Below are positions 13,101-25,326 of a stretch of DNA of 64,000 nt, piece by piece (the first letter of the stretch is position 1; each line of letters starts with the position of its first letter). This DNA comes from Erythroxylum novogranatense. Its lineage: Eukaryota; Streptophyta; Magnoliopsida; Malpighiales; Erythroxylaceae. Below the pieces are notes generated by a model, which saw only the letters and a list, made by a program, of their open reading frames with translations, was not told the DNA's origin and did no database searches. Location of the stretch: positions 25,592,350 through 25,656,349 of the forward strand of contig CM057234.1 in the NCBI GenBank assembly GCA_029891385.1, in the 5' to 3' direction. The position numbers and the translations under genes were made by a program.

Positions 13101-15687
13101 GTAACTTCCTTGAGCACTGCCTTCAGTCTATCCTCAAACTCCCCTCGATATTTTGCCCCAGCAATCAAAGCACCCATGTCAAGAGATATTAACTGTAGAA
13201 TAGAAGTTGTTAACATCAACAGTAATTAGGAAGGCATTACAGCAGAGAGAAAGCAAGACTACAACCCCTCTAGCAATTCCATGCTCCCCCAAAAAGGGGG
13301 AAAGGGGAAAGGGGAAACAAATAATTTCTAGTGAAGTGGAATTGAATTTATATTCAGAAAAACACACCTTACGGTTCATCAAAGCTTGAGGTACATCTCC
13401 CTGCACAATTCGTTGGGCAAGCCTGTGCATGAAGGCTCAGCTTATTAGTCGTGCAATAAAGCAGTGAACTATCAAGACTTAGGCAGACCCACTATGCCAA
13501 ACATTGGAGGAGGTTCCCAGTGATCCAACTGCTAATTCAATTCATCAATTCAGGTTCATAATAAATTCTTTACAGAAGCTTGCTAGACACTCATCTCAGG
13601 ACTTGATGCATAGTGCAAACATGTTGCATCCCATTACTTGATATATTATGTTAAGCAAAGAATTCATGCGAACACATGAAATATACTAGATTAAGCAAAG
13701 TTTTTCAAGTGAAGATATTAAAAGGCAAGTATTCTGCTTGGTAATTGCTCAACCATTGTGACTTCTGAATTCAGCAACAGAATACTAAAGCTTACCCTTC
13801 CGATATAGCAGTTTTACCAACACCTGGCTCACCAATTAAGACAGGATTGTTTTTTGTTCTCCTGGAGAGAATCTGGATGCATCTGCGTATTTCATCATCC
13901 CTTCCAATGACTGGGTCAAGCTTTCCAGCTTTTGCCATTGCTGTGAGGTCTTTTCCGTATTTTTCCAATGCTTCATACTTCCCCTCAGGATCTGCAACAA
14001 GCCAACACAAGATATTAAGCACAGAAGCATATCATATGATAGAAAGATCCAATGTGTGCAAAAGAAGATAAGCAACAAGCAAAAGATTTACTTAAGAAGT
14101 TGTGTCCATGTTTTCACCTTGGTCAATAACTGATTGGCGACCCCTGATGGATTCAATGGCTGATTTTAATGATGGCAGGGAAACTTGAAAATCCCGAAAC
14201 AGTTGCCTTCCAAATCGTTGATCTTGGGCGAATGCCAGAACCAAATGCTCAACAGAAACAAATTGATCCCCATATTCTTTCTTGAATTCCCTTGCTCGCT
14301 GAATCAGGGCCTCCAAATCTCGTCCCAGCATAGAACCAGCAGATTCACCAAGAACCTATGATGATGGCAACAAGGAGGGTAAAGCAGTTAGAATGATCTC
14401 CAAAAAAACTCTACACAGGCAACCAATGTATACATACAATACCTAACATGACGTGTATCAAGAGTTTTTCAAATCAGAACTACATTGCAATAATGATTTT
14501 TCAACAGTGAGATATACTTCTGGTTATTCATTAAGCTTGTAAAAGACGTAGAATTTGCAGCTAGAACCTAAAAATCATGCTCAAAAAGTTCATGCAACTT
14601 CAAGCTTGCATAACTTGACTCATTTTGGGCCAAGAAGACAACTTTTAATATCTCAAGTCCAAGCATTAAGAGTTATACACCAACGTTAATTATCAAAGTG
14701 AAAGAACAATTACGCCAGCAGGTACCTTTGGCTGCCGTTGGATAAACTTATCCGTAGATTCCAAAAGTTGAGTATTATCGATGCCCACTTTGGTGAAAAT
14801 CCGACGAGCAAGACCATTCTTTTGCTCCAGAAGAGCTTTCATCAAATGCTCTGTCTCCACTATCTGATGCTTGTTCTCTTTTGCTACGTCAGGAGATGAA
14901 ACAATCGCTTGCCAAGCCATGTCTGTAAATTCGTTTTGAGTAATCTGTGAAGTACAATAAACCAAATCAGGACAAACAACAAACTTTAAATTGCTGTCAC
15001 AAATGCTTCAGGAAGGACTGGAGTTGAGTGAAAAACTCATGCAACTTGCAAATAAGGGATCGAATTTGCATCAGCATTAGAAAATGAGTAGCATATCGAT
15101 GATTCCATAATACACAAGAATTATAAACTTAGCCCATCTGCAGAGTCTGCTGATAAAAAGAACTATCAGTTACATAAGAACGGAAAAGAATGCTCCTTGA
15201 TTAAGACATAATCCAAAATTTTCCAGTAAGTAAGTTAAACATGAGTAACCGCAGACGCATTCCATATAAACAAGTCATGGAAATGAATCATCAAAACAAA
15301 CTAACCCCATAAGAAACAACTAAAGAAAATGTAACAACTAAAGATACTGATTTCAACCTAATGCTAATTTAAGAACCGACCAAGCCATGAACCCTCAAAC
15401 AACCAAACAAATACATACACTTATTTTATATTCTTCAAAAGAAGTAAATCCACACTCACCCTTCCATTATTGGCGTCACATCTAACAACAAACGATACAG
15501 AACGTCCCGGAACCCTCTCAAACCTTCTTGTTAAAACACCACTCCGGCTCAACCGGAGCGACCCGATTGAAGAATTCCTCTTCGCAGGGAAGCTAAGAGC
15601 TAGTCGCGGAGGTTGCGTGAAATATGTCGACCTAGCCCGAGAAAGACTCACCCCAGAAACCGACGCCGGGGAGGCAGTGGTCGTCAT
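10132..15687 (-). CDS. CLPB3: Plastid ClpB/Hsp100 disaggregase (CLPB3/APG6 type)
   Basis: Ten exons join in frame: 15460-15687, 14726-14944, 14118-14355, 13796-13991, 13368-13422, 13042-13192, 12538-12846, 11833-12098, 10692-11615 and 10132-10464. They give 972 residues, close to Arabidopsis CLPB3. The first 70 or so residues are rich in Ser, Arg and Thr with few acids, as in chloroplast transit peptides. The Clp N-domain follows (about 80-225). NBD1 has Walker A GEPGVGKT near residue 282, Walker B IILFIDE near 349 and pore loop KYRGEFE. A coiled-coil middle domain specific to ClpB spans about 470-620. NBD2 has Walker A GPTGVGKT near 685 and Walker [12 protein letters not shown] near 753. All catalytic motifs are intact. 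ClpB3 resolubilises aggregated plastid proteins with Hsp70 and is needed for chloroplast development and heat tolerance. A heat-shock element lies upstream. The cytosolic paralogue Hsp101 lacks the transit peptide. Confidence 0.97.
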
Positions 15688-15740
15688 CGGCAGAGCAATA
15701 CTAACGAGGCAAATTTAGTGTGAGGAATAGATAATTATGC

Positions 15741-15799
15741 GAAAGTGGAGAGGAAGGTGAGAACTTTGAGGTAAAGTGGAGAGAAAGGTGAGAACTTCG
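15741..15799 (-). repeat. 31-base tandem repeat in the ClpB 5' leader
   Basis: Two copies of an AAAGTGGAGAGRAAGGTGAG-type unit lie at about 15741-15768 and 15772-15799. They sit between the likely TATA box and the start codon, so they are probably transcribed as 5' UTR. Confidence 0.6.
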
Positions 15800-15867
15800 C
15801 GTGGCAAAGAAGTAACGAAGACGGCTTTCTACTTGTTGGTGGATGGTAATAGTGCAGAAAGAGTTCT

Positions 15868-15874
15868 TAATATA
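15868..15874 (-). promoter_or_regulatory. Probable TATA box of the ClpB gene
   Basis: The minus strand reads CTATATTAAG here, about 180 bases upstream of the ATG at 15687. This leaves a normal-length 5' UTR. The placement is inferred from sequence only. Confidence 0.45.
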
Positions 15875-15921
15875 GTTTGGGAATTTGGCTTTTCGTCTAT
15901 GGTGCACAAGAAGAAGTAATG

Positions 15922-15939
15922 GAGAGTTCTTGAAAGCTC
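15922..15939. promoter_or_regulatory. Heat-shock element upstream of the ClpB gene
   Basis: The plus strand reads GAGAGTTCTTGAAAGCTC. This is four alternating HSF pentamer units at exact 5-base spacing: GAG, TTC, GAA, CTC. The two inner units are perfect and the outer ones have one mismatch each. It lies about 50 bases upstream of the likely TATA box, the usual place in plant heat-shock genes. HSF binding is inferred. Confidence 0.6.
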
Positions 15940-16195
15940 GCAGGACTACTAGGACGTTCTTTGGCTAAGTTGTGGCTTTTGTACACGAGGCACTCTCTGC
16001 CCCTCTGGGCTCTGGATTTGAGTTGATAGAGAAATCAAATGTCCTTGTTGCAAAAAATCAATATAAAAATCTACATAAATTTATAATAACATTGCATATA
16101 TTCATAATTATAATTTTTTAATTTATTGTGACCCTCTTTTGACAGAGATGACAATGGCCAAATTGTCAATTTTTAAAATTTTATTTTTTTAAAAT

Positions 16196-16567
16196 TTAAA
16201 ACATAAAAATAATTACTTTTTTAATAATTAAGTTTCGAATTGATCTTTTTTTTTTAGTACATAAGAAGTGAAAATCAACAGCTAAGTGCGAAGAAAGCCA
16301 ATCAGGCAAGCCAATGGCCTGATTATCGGCGCGCAACAAATATAGCAAGCCAGGTGGAGGGGTAGGCCACACGCACTCACCAGGTACCGTACCCGAACCC
16401 AAGCGAGCTAAAAAATCAGCACATTGATTACCTTCACGAAAAATATGAACGACAATAAAGACCGGGAAAGCAACAAGATGAGATCGAAAGTCAGAAATCA
16501 CGCAGGCAAGGGGATGGAATGTCGGGACATCCGGAATCCGACCTATAAGCCCACATATTGAACACAT
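16196..16567 (-). pseudogene. RNase H fragment of a LINE-type retroelement
   Basis: The frame encodes VVHIFREGNQCADFLARLGS, which recalls the C-terminal end of the plant RNase H domain found in non-LTR retrotransposons and related pseudogenes (the HxxREGNxxADxLA motif). The upstream catalytic part and reverse transcriptase are missing. The last 20 or so codons after FLCTKKKRS are AT-rich run-on. It is a 5'-truncated relic between the MUB and ClpB genes. Confidence 0.6.
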
Positions 16568-17493
16568 AAGTCAGCCGACATATTGAAAACATCTTAATCT
16601 AGACCATAAGTCAGCATGCTGCCATCCCTATTTTTTGGCATACATTTAATACCTTCACTTTCTTATTTTAAGAAGAAGTGCTATGCATTCCTCCATAGAA
16701 AATTTGCAGTTCACCCATCCCGCAAGAGCACTACCAGCTTCATATGTCATATTAGCTTATCAGTTAATGCTTATGCTTGTCATGTCATCAAACCTTTATC
16801 CGAATTTATTTAGTTTTGCCTCTGTTTTGGGATGCAATACTTGTTAAAACAATGTCTGCTACTTCCTATATGAGTATCCCCCTTCTGAAAATATAAACCA
16901 GCAGAAACAGGTGATAACACCAAAGTGCAGATGGTTGGTTCTTTCTACAGGTGTTCCAAAAGATGCACTTGGTGAATGACTAGACACGAATTTTTACTAT
17001 ATGCAACGCTTACATTTAACACAAACCACAATACATGAAATGGAAGTATGGAATGAGTGTCCAACAACTGATGATTCATGGTAACAAGACAAAAGAAAGA
17101 TGAAAGATCAGAAGAATAAGTTTGTGTAAAGAAAAATTTTCCACAATCTTAAGTATGCTTTACATCTAGTTGCTTGTAAGCAGAGTTGTTTCAGCTAAAC
17201 AATCACTCGTGACAAAAAGATCAAGTTGCAATTATATGTGAACTGGGAAGGGCAAAGACATGTGCACTCCAAGGCGGCCTACAAATGAATGACCACAATG
17301 CCAGTGTTTCCACCAATCCGCGAGCTACCAACATTGTCATCCAAGCTATGACTCAACTGCATAATTAGAAAAGATATAACAAGAAGAAAAAGAAAAAGAT
17401 GAGACTTACAATAGGACAATCGATGATAGAACTTTGAAAGGACAAGAAGTAGCGGAATTTACCCTGATGCTGTCCCATCTCTGCAGTTGCAAG
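16568..17493. other. Spacer downstream of the MUB gene
   Basis: No gene is recognised. The part next to 17494 should include the MUB 3' UTR. The TAG stop is followed on the minus strand by non-coding sequence. Confidence 0.5.
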
Positions 17494-18931
17494 CTATAGT
17501 ATCACACAACCGCATTTGTTCTGCTTCAAATGGTCTTCTGTCTTCTTTTCTGTAAGATCAAAAGGAAAAGGCCAAAAAAATTAGGAAACATATTGGAAAA
17601 TGTGTTTTTTATCCATAAGAATGACCAATAACTACATGTGTCAAGTAGATTGTGTCATAAAAGGTTGACGGAGAAATGGTTGCAATTCTAAGGTATTGCC
17701 AGGTATGGCATAGAGGAAAAGGGAACATTTCAGTATGTAGACTAGAGAGAAGAAAGAAAGAAAAGATTCACCCGGAGTGCTTGATATTTGTACCTTTTTC
17801 CAAGGAAGGTGGTTGAACAACAACATGCATGGTTGTAACCCCACCTGGGATGTCACACAGTGGGCTTCTGCATTCTGATATTGTTCTGTTGTTCTCCAAT
17901 ACCCTACCTGCACTTATCAACTTCACATCCTTTATTGTTCTTGGTCCATCATTCTTCTCTGTCCAAAGAAATGTTAGGATAGATAGTATTAGTTGAACTA
18001 GACGTCTGAGAAATGTCATTTAGGCATTACTTAGCAACCATAGAACAAAAATTACTACTTTTAATTTTCTTCATGACTAGTGTTTTTACAATCTATTCAT
18101 TGTTGTGTCTGCTAGTTTCAACTAAAAATGTCAATGGAATACAATCACCAGAACTTGCAGTCTACGGTAGCTTTTGGTCGCTCCAAAAGAGGAAAGAACG
18201 CTAGATAGGTAAAAGATTACATCGCTAGATATGTAAAAGAATATCTGTGCATTTTCGTGAACATGCACATATATTGTAAAAGTTACAGGTAAGGGAACCC
18301 ATAATGAGAAATACTTAACACACAAAACTTCACCAACCAACCATGTGCGCCACATAATAAAGATATGAGGCCTGATTGCAGATTTCATCGGACTCTTTAT
18401 GAATGTGCGATAGCATGTGCTTGCTTTATTGAGGATATGATGCTGTCAAGGGAATTTACTCCCTCAATTATGGGATGCCACTCCAGTGAAGGGATCTTCT
18501 TTTCTATCATTAGGTTTCATTGCATTATAACCAATAAGAGTGGACAAAAGGTGGAACTAGTAATGCTTTTGTAACTAAAAACATCATGTGTTAATCACCA
18601 TTCCTTTCCTTACAAGAGAACACAAGTAAGAACACACCAAATAAAAAAAAGGATTGGAAAAAGAAGAATGGAAATGGTTCTTCCTCTGAACTAATCAGAA
18701 AAAGAAAAATGAACACACCGGAGATAAAAGAGTCCAACACTGATATACAGTCGGGCTCTTTAAACAGCTGCCTTAACAAAATAACAAACACAACTGACCT
18801 TTAGGCCATTGAGCAAGAACGTTTTCTTTCAAGGTTGCGACGCTTGTAGCTGCAGGAAAAGATCTCGGACCAATATCAGACCCATCGGTCAAACGAAACT
18901 TGATCTCTAGCTGCTCTTGGACACCCGCCAT
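17494..18931 (-). CDS. Membrane-anchored ubiquitin-fold protein (MUB)
   Basis: Three exons join in frame: 18799-18931, 17794-17958 and 17494-17549. They give 117 residues, the length of Arabidopsis MUB1. The protein begins MAGVQEQLEIKFRLTDGSDI and has the ubiquitin-like fold segments FPAATSVATLKENVLAQWPK, DVKLISAGRVLEN and CDIPGGVTTMHVVVQPP. It ends in NKCGCVIL, a CaaX box (CVIL) with a further cysteine two positions upstream. A final Leu favours geranylgeranylation, and the upstream Cys is a candidate for palmitoylation. MUB proteins sit at the plasma membrane and bind certain E2 ubiquitin-conjugating enzymes. The third exon is only 56 nt and uses a frame that differs from the longest open frame around it, so an automatic caller could miss the prenylation signal. 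Position next to GAUT and CLPB3 favours the MUB1/MUB2 clade. Confidence 0.95.
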
Positions 18932-19667
18932 CTTCAGAGAGTATTTTACAAACCCAGATACCGGAAGCCTTCAGGTGAACCTTTTCTTATAACTCTTCAA
19001 AAAACTCAATTAAGTTCTCTGTCAGCAATTAATGCCCAACTCAAGTACCCGATTGGTTCACATAGATACAGATGTTCCTCCAGATTCTTAGATGGGTACC
19101 TGCGATATTGAAATAGAATGGAAGCAAATGCAAAGATTAGTCGTTTATGGAATAAACCTGTCGTACACTGGACAAGGCAATCTGGAAATGTAAACAAGTA
19201 CAGAAAAGGAAACGCTTTCATATATATTAAATTCTCTGGAATTTGAGGAAATGGAAATAAACAATTAATCAAACAACCCCAGCTAAATGCATATAAAATA
19301 CAGAGGAAGGAAAAGAAGAAGAAAATAATACACCAGATATGACGTAATTATGATTCATGGAAGAAAATAGATTGAATCCAGAGTGGCAGACGTAAGCACA
19401 CATAGAAATACATACACATGCAGGCTATGATCTCCAATTTCAAATGATCTTCGGAAGGATCACAAGACCACCTAATATTATCTACTGGGTTCCTTCAAAT
19501 CAAAAGAAAAAGAACAATCTTTATGAGAAATGATTATATCTGAAACATCTAATACAAGAGAAAGAAAGAACCAGAAAGAATGAGAGTTTACAATGCTTGA
19601 TTGGTTAGCTTACTTGGCTCTAAAAATGATCTGGGTCGATTTCCTTTTGGCTTGAAGCCTGGAGCTA

Positions 19668-19697
19668 GAGAAGGAGAAGGAGAAGGAGAAGGAGAAA
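19668..19697. repeat. GAGAAG microsatellite in the MUB upstream region
   Basis: A run of GGAGAA units reads as a CTTCTC pyrimidine tract on the coding strand. Such tracts are common in plant 5' UTRs and core promoters. The rest of 18932-20035 is the 5' UTR and promoter of the MUB gene and shows no other gene. Confidence 0.6.
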
Positions 19698-20035
19698 GCG
19701 AATCAGTATTGAATTGTTTAGAAGAGATCAAATAAATCTCTGAAAAGGGGTTATTTCGGAGTTTTCAAAGTCTGTTAAACCATTGGTCAATCCTTCCATT
19801 CTTCTTCTCTTAGCAATCTCCTACGATCGTGAAATGGACATACATTTCTTCTCCAGTTCTCCTCTATATACAAAGTGCTTTAGGACTTAGCTTCCAATGG
19901 CACCCAAAGTTAACGAGAAAAAACAAAAGCTTTCCATGCTCCTGGTGACACTTGGCTGTGCAATATTAAAGGGCAACTATGAAGTAAACCAGAAATACTG
20001 AGGTGTAGACATCATATCAGAGAGCGCAGATCACC

Positions 20036-21614
20036 TGTCCAAGTTACTCTGTCTACTCTGTCCAAGTAACTGGACGACGTCGTTTCTGCATAAAACGCTC
20101 ATTGAAGTTGAAGACGCATTGACGACTGTCCGTCCAATCGATCGTAATAAATGCAAGATGGCTTTATAGGAAATGGCTTTACGGATGGCTGGAGAGACAA
20201 ATACGGGTGATGTATAAAATATTAGTATTTTATTTCTTGTTTTCCGAATAATGTTTATGTACTTACGTATGTATAAGGATTATTGTAAACAACATTTTAA
20301 TAAAATGTTAAATATTATTATATTTATATTCGATCGATTATTAATTTAATAAAATAGAGTAACTTCTATTATTATGATTATTACCCTAAGTATTATATAA
20401 ATTGTTTATATAATATAGAATTTATAAAGGAATTCATATGTATTAATTTTAATCCTAATCTAAATCTTATTATTAGTATTATTATCTTGTTAACATTAAT
20501 TAGATGTTTTAATGTTACATAATAATGATAACATTAGTTAGAATTTTAATTCGAGCTCATTATTAAATTAGTCAATTAATAATTGATTTTATTATTACCA
20601 TAATTATTATAAAATTGTTTATTATAATCTAGAATTTTCCAAAAATTAATATAATTAATTTTGGAATTTTCTAAATCTTATGGTTATTGTATTAAAATAT
20701 TTATTGTTGTTATTATTATGGTTATTATTATTATTATAATTATTAGTATAATTATGTTGTTATAATTAATTAAATAATAATAAAATTATTTAATTGATAA
20801 TAATAACAATTATTATTATTATTATTATCTTCGATAAGATATTTTAATGACTTGATATTATTATTATTTCTACGATTATGTAAATCTTAAATATTATTAA
20901 TATTATTGTAATACATTAGATTAACTGCTATTATTATTATTTTACCATTATTATTACATAAATTGTTTATTCATAACTATTTATATATTCTTATAATATT
21001 AATTATTTTTTCTATGTACGTATTCTTATAAATGTTATATGTAATTTAATTGTAAAATTTGTTAATTCAGCATAATTTATTATTATTGATTATGAAAATT
21101 TATTATTATTAAATTATAATATTAATTTATTATTATTTATTATTTTGATGTAATAATAAAAAATAATAAATTTATAATATATAATGTCTAGTAATTCTAT
21201 AATCCAAGTCATGAGGCGATCTCGCCTCGCCTCGCGATCCGGCTAATAGTTCATGAGGCGAGCCTCGCCGCCTCATGAGCTGTCTAATGTCTCATGAGGA
21301 TGAGCTAGCCCGCCTCATGAGCCTTAAATTTTAAAATTTATTAATTCATATTAATAATATTTTTTAAATGTATAAATGTTAATTTTTTTACATGTTAATT
21401 ATTGTATTTACGTTATGATTATTATTTTAATATTAAACTTATAATTATCATTAAATTTTATTATTTCAGTTAACGTTTTTAGTATTATAATTAATATGGT
21501 TATTATTATTATTATTAGAATTAATTCTATTGTTATTATTATTAGTGTTTTGGTTACTATTAGTAATATTTTTATGATTGTGATTAATATTATTACTACT
21601 ATTATTATTATTAA

Positions 21615-21647
<33 letters not shown>

Positions 21648-21705
21648 GTTTATGTAATTATTATTATTATTATTGTCATTATTGTAATTATTGTAATTAT
21701 TATTG
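20036..21705 (+). repeat. Left 1.67-kb terminal inverted repeat of the MULE
   Basis: It pairs with 29062-30736. By eye the arms are nearly identical over long AT-rich stretches, with scattered single changes and small indels. The clearest differences are in the outer 170 bases and in the GC-rich island at 21207-21323. Confidence 0.85.
21207..21323. repeat. GC-rich palindromic island in the left TIR
   Basis: An island of CTCATGAGGCGAG / CTCGCCTCATGAG words sits inside almost pure AT sequence. The words are self-complementary and can fold into hairpins. Several CGCG sites of the right copy read CATG here. Confidence 0.7.
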
Positions 21706-21809
21706 AATGATTATTAGTATATTTATCTAAATGTAATTATTATTGAAATTATATTTATTATAATCTTAGTTTTATTAATATTATTATTATTATTATTATC
21801 ATTATTATC

Positions 21810-21846
<37 letters not shown>

Positions 21847-22110
21847 AATCTTATTATTAATATCAATATTATTATTATTATTATGATGGTTATTAGAATT
21901 ATTATCTATTAATATTATGATTATTATTATTTTAAGTATTATTGTTATTATTATTATCTTATTATTATTATTATTATTATTATATTTAATAATATTATTA
22001 TTATTATTAGTATATAATTATTATAATTATTATTAATATCTAATTATAATAAATATTATTATTTTGCTTGTTATTATTATCATTATTATTGTAATATAAA
22101 TTACTACAAG
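21590..22110. repeat. ATT/TTA trinucleotide-rich tract
   Basis: Long interrupted runs of ATT cross the inner end of the left TIR into the element interior. Open frames in such tracts here and at 22754-23007 are low-complexity artefacts. From 22110 to 23291 lies the presumed promoter and untranslated leader of the transposase gene. Confidence 0.8.
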
Positions 22111-23291
22111 TTTTAATAATTATTGAATAATTTCAAGAATAATAAATATGAACCAAATGACTTTTATCATGTTTGAAAACAATTAAATAAATAAAGACTA
22201 TTAAAGAAACATGTAGAATCTTAATAAAATCTTGACGATTTATTAATGTAAATGATAACTGAAACAATTGTCATTTCAATAAATTTTCTGGCTATTCCGC
22301 CAATGAGGTAATTTGCTAATATAATTTCTTTGAAACGATATTCTGTTCATGTAACAAAGCGTAGAAGTCTCCACCAAGCTTCGTTTTCTTCAAAAAGCTG
22401 ATATAGTTTTCGGGGGTGTTCTCAGGTGTTGCGCACAAACTTGAAAATTATCTTTGTTGTCATATTTCAAATTTAGAGATGTTGTGTTTGTTCTTTCACC
22501 TCCTTATCAGTTGTATCTTTAAATTTTACGTTTTCGTGCAGAGCGTCATATAGATGGAATGTGAGTGTTAGTAAATACTGGTTTTCAAGTACTTGAATCG
22601 TTGTGTTAAATAATGTCGTCTCTCAGTATATAAATCTGGATTCATTAAATACTTGTTTGTTCTCATTAATAATAACTCAATGTTTGTGTTTCGGTAATAA
22701 ATATGGGATGGTTGAAGTTGAGTGTGTTGTTTAGTCGGTGGCGATCGTAGAAGTTGTTGTGGATAATAATCTTCGCAGAACGTATTAATTGTATTATTAT
22801 TATCGTCATCTTATTATTATTAATAATAATAATTTTATTATTGTCATTAATATGTTATTGTTATTATTATTTTGTACATCTTATTATTATTATCTTGTTA
22901 TTAACAATTTTATTATTATTAATACATGCGCTTATTATTATGAAATACAAGATTCTTATAAAATGAATTTTTCAAGAAATTATAATTATTATGATTATAA
23001 TTTCTGAGTTGAGTTTATAAAGTAATTATTATAACTTTTATGTATAAATTTATTTGAAGTTTTATTTATATAAGTATAATTCTTATTATTAAATCCTTCT
23101 TATGTAAATGGTAGTTATTATTATTATTATATTTGAGACTATTATATTTATTGTATTGAAAGAATATGTTATCAATTGAATTTCTTATTCTGTGAATATG
23201 ATTATTAATTGTATTGTAAGAATTTGCTATCAACTGCAGTCTTATTACGTGAAATATAATGGTGCTGTTTGTTGAATTCCGCAGGAGTAAC

Positions 23292-24950
23292 ATGGAAGGT
23301 ACATCGACGCCATGCCGGCGTTTAAATTACGAAATGGATAACGAGCAATGTAACAATGACATTGCTGGTCCGAACCAGAGTTTTGATATGAGCGGAAGAC
23401 AGTTGGTTGGACGAGAATTAGTTCCGAAAATTACCATGCAGTTCGACACAGAAGCAGATGCTTATCATTCTTATTTAACTTATGCGAAGCAAGTGGGATT
23501 TGGAATTAGAAGAAGTAAAAGTTACAACGACAAAAGCGGTAAGTTAATTTCTAGGCTGTTTGTTTGTAGTGCTGAAGGTAAACGGATGGCCGATAAAAGG
23601 GATTTGTATGTAAGAACCTCACGTGCAGAGACAAGATTCGGTTGTGAAGCAAGAATGAAAGTGCGTAGTTTGAAAACAGGGAAATTTGAAGTCACCGAGT
23701 TTGTTGAGGATCACAACCACGTGCTTTCTTCACCGAATAAAACACATTTACATAGAAGTCACAGGAAGATATCTGCAGTCGCAGCAATGAACATTGAAAT
23801 GGCTAATGATGTGGGTATTCAATCAAACAATCGCATGATCTTATGGTGAGACAAGCGGTAGAGATAATGTTGGGTTTATTCTCGATGATTACAGGAATTA
23901 TTTGAGGTCTAAGCGAAGTGGAGGCATGAAAAGGGAGATACACGTGAGCTTTTTGCATGTTTATATAAGATGCAGGTGGAAGATCCGAATTTTTTTTATG
24001 CCATTCAAGTGGACGAAGATGATTTGATGACTAACATCTTTTGGTGTGATGGGAAAATGAGAAACGAGTACCTACATTTTGGTGATGTTGTTTGTTTCGA
24101 TACGACATACAAGAAGAATGGTGATGGTCGTCCACTTGCTTTGTTTGTCGGCATCAATCATCATAAGCAAACAATAATATTTGGTGGTGCACTTCTTTAT
24201 GATGAAACTTATGAAACATTTGAGTGGTCGTTTGAGACATTTCGAGAGCAATGTCCGATGACCGCCTACAACGATTCTCGACCGATCAAGATGCTGCAAT
24301 GGCGAAGGCATTAGCGTCAACATGGCCAGAAACTCATCATCGACTTTGTATTTGGCACATTTATCAAAATGCTGCCATACATTTGAGTGATATATTTGCT
24401 AAGTTTAAAGAGTTCAGACGGATTTGAGCTTTGCATCTATGAGTATGAAGACGAAGACGAATTTGGTGTTGCTGGTAAAATGTTGGAAAAATATGAACCG
24501 CAAGATAATGACCGGTTGAAGCGTTTGTATGGCATAAAGGAAAATGGGCTTTGGTGTATGGGCGGAAAATTTTTTTACAGACATGATGACGACAGCAGTG
24601 ATGAGAGCATGAACAGTTTGCTAAAAAGGTATGTAAGTTACCAGCACAACATATTACAATTTTTTAAGCACTTCCAGCGGCTGATTGATGATCGTCGATA
24701 TGAGGAGTTAAAAGCTGATTTCAGAAGTCATGCGAGCAAGCCTACATTGTCAGCACCCGTGAAAATCTTAACCCATGCATCAACTGTGTACACGCCAGAA
24801 GTCTTCAAATGGTTCCAAGATGAATGGAATCATTGCCATGATTATAGCTGCACACTGATTATGCAAGTGTTAGATTATGACCAAAGTTCAACCTACAAAT
24901 CTCAAAGAGATAAGATATTAAAAAATCAAGTCAGAAGTGATGTACTATGA
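23292..24950 (+). pseudogene. FAR1-domain MULE transposase, frameshifted
   Basis: The likely start is ATG 23292, just after a TTCCGCAG acceptor. The first part has a FAR1 zinc-binding domain: FDTEADAYHSYLTYAKQVGF, RLFVCSAEGKR, GCEARMKV and FVEDHNHVLSSP. It ends at a TGA at about 23849. The MULE transposase core restarts at about 23970 with EDDLMTNIFWCDG, FGDVVCFDTTYKKN (first catalytic Asp) and FGGALLYDETYETFEW. Near 24270 the frame shifts before TDQDAAMAKAL and HHRLCIWHIYQNAA. A third segment (24387-24950) holds SDESMNSLLKRYVSY (candidate catalytic Glu) and HFQRLIDDRRYEELKADF. At least two breaks separate the parts. No SWIM zinc finger was found at the C-terminus. The relatives are FAR1/FHY3-like transposases of the Jittery group. 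It is non-functional as it stands. Confidence 0.85.
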
Positions 24951-25055
24951 TCTGGAGAAGATAGACAATGTGTAAATAAAAGATTCTGATGGAGATTATG
25001 GATAAAATTCTTGTAAGTTCGATGATTATCTGCAAATTTGTCCGTTGGAGGAATT

Positions 25056-25326
25056 CCAGTCGACTACAAGCATCACCAGTCCACTGAAATCATCATATCT
25101 GAAGAATATAGTTCATTCCAGTCGACTACAAAGTGTTCCAGTCGACTACAACTCATACCAGTCGACTATTCGTAGAGCGGAGATTATTTCTCGTAAGTTT
25201 CAGTCGACTACACCTACTCCCAGTCGACTAGAATCAGGAAGGATGCCTATCCCAGTCGACCAGAACTATTCCCAGTCGACTAGAAGTCCTCGACCAGTCG
25301 ACTAGAAGCTATCCCAGTCGACTAGG
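25056..25326. repeat. Cluster of CCAGTCGACTA motifs inside the MULE
   Basis: Ten copies of the palindromic core GTCGAC, nine of them as AGTCGACT, occur in 270 bases at irregular spacing of about 17-45 bases. The spacers differ, so this is not a simple tandem repeat and not a CRISPR array. It lies just downstream of the transposase relic. From 25327 to 25980 nothing else is recognised. Confidence 0.85.

Noticed and set aside
22754..23007. Hydrophobic Ile/Leu/Tyr-rich small proteins
   Set aside because: They are translations of ATT microsatellite sequence.
25056..25326. CRISPR-like array of short repeats
   Set aside because: The repeats are only about 11 bases, spacers are irregular, and the DNA is a plant transposon interior.
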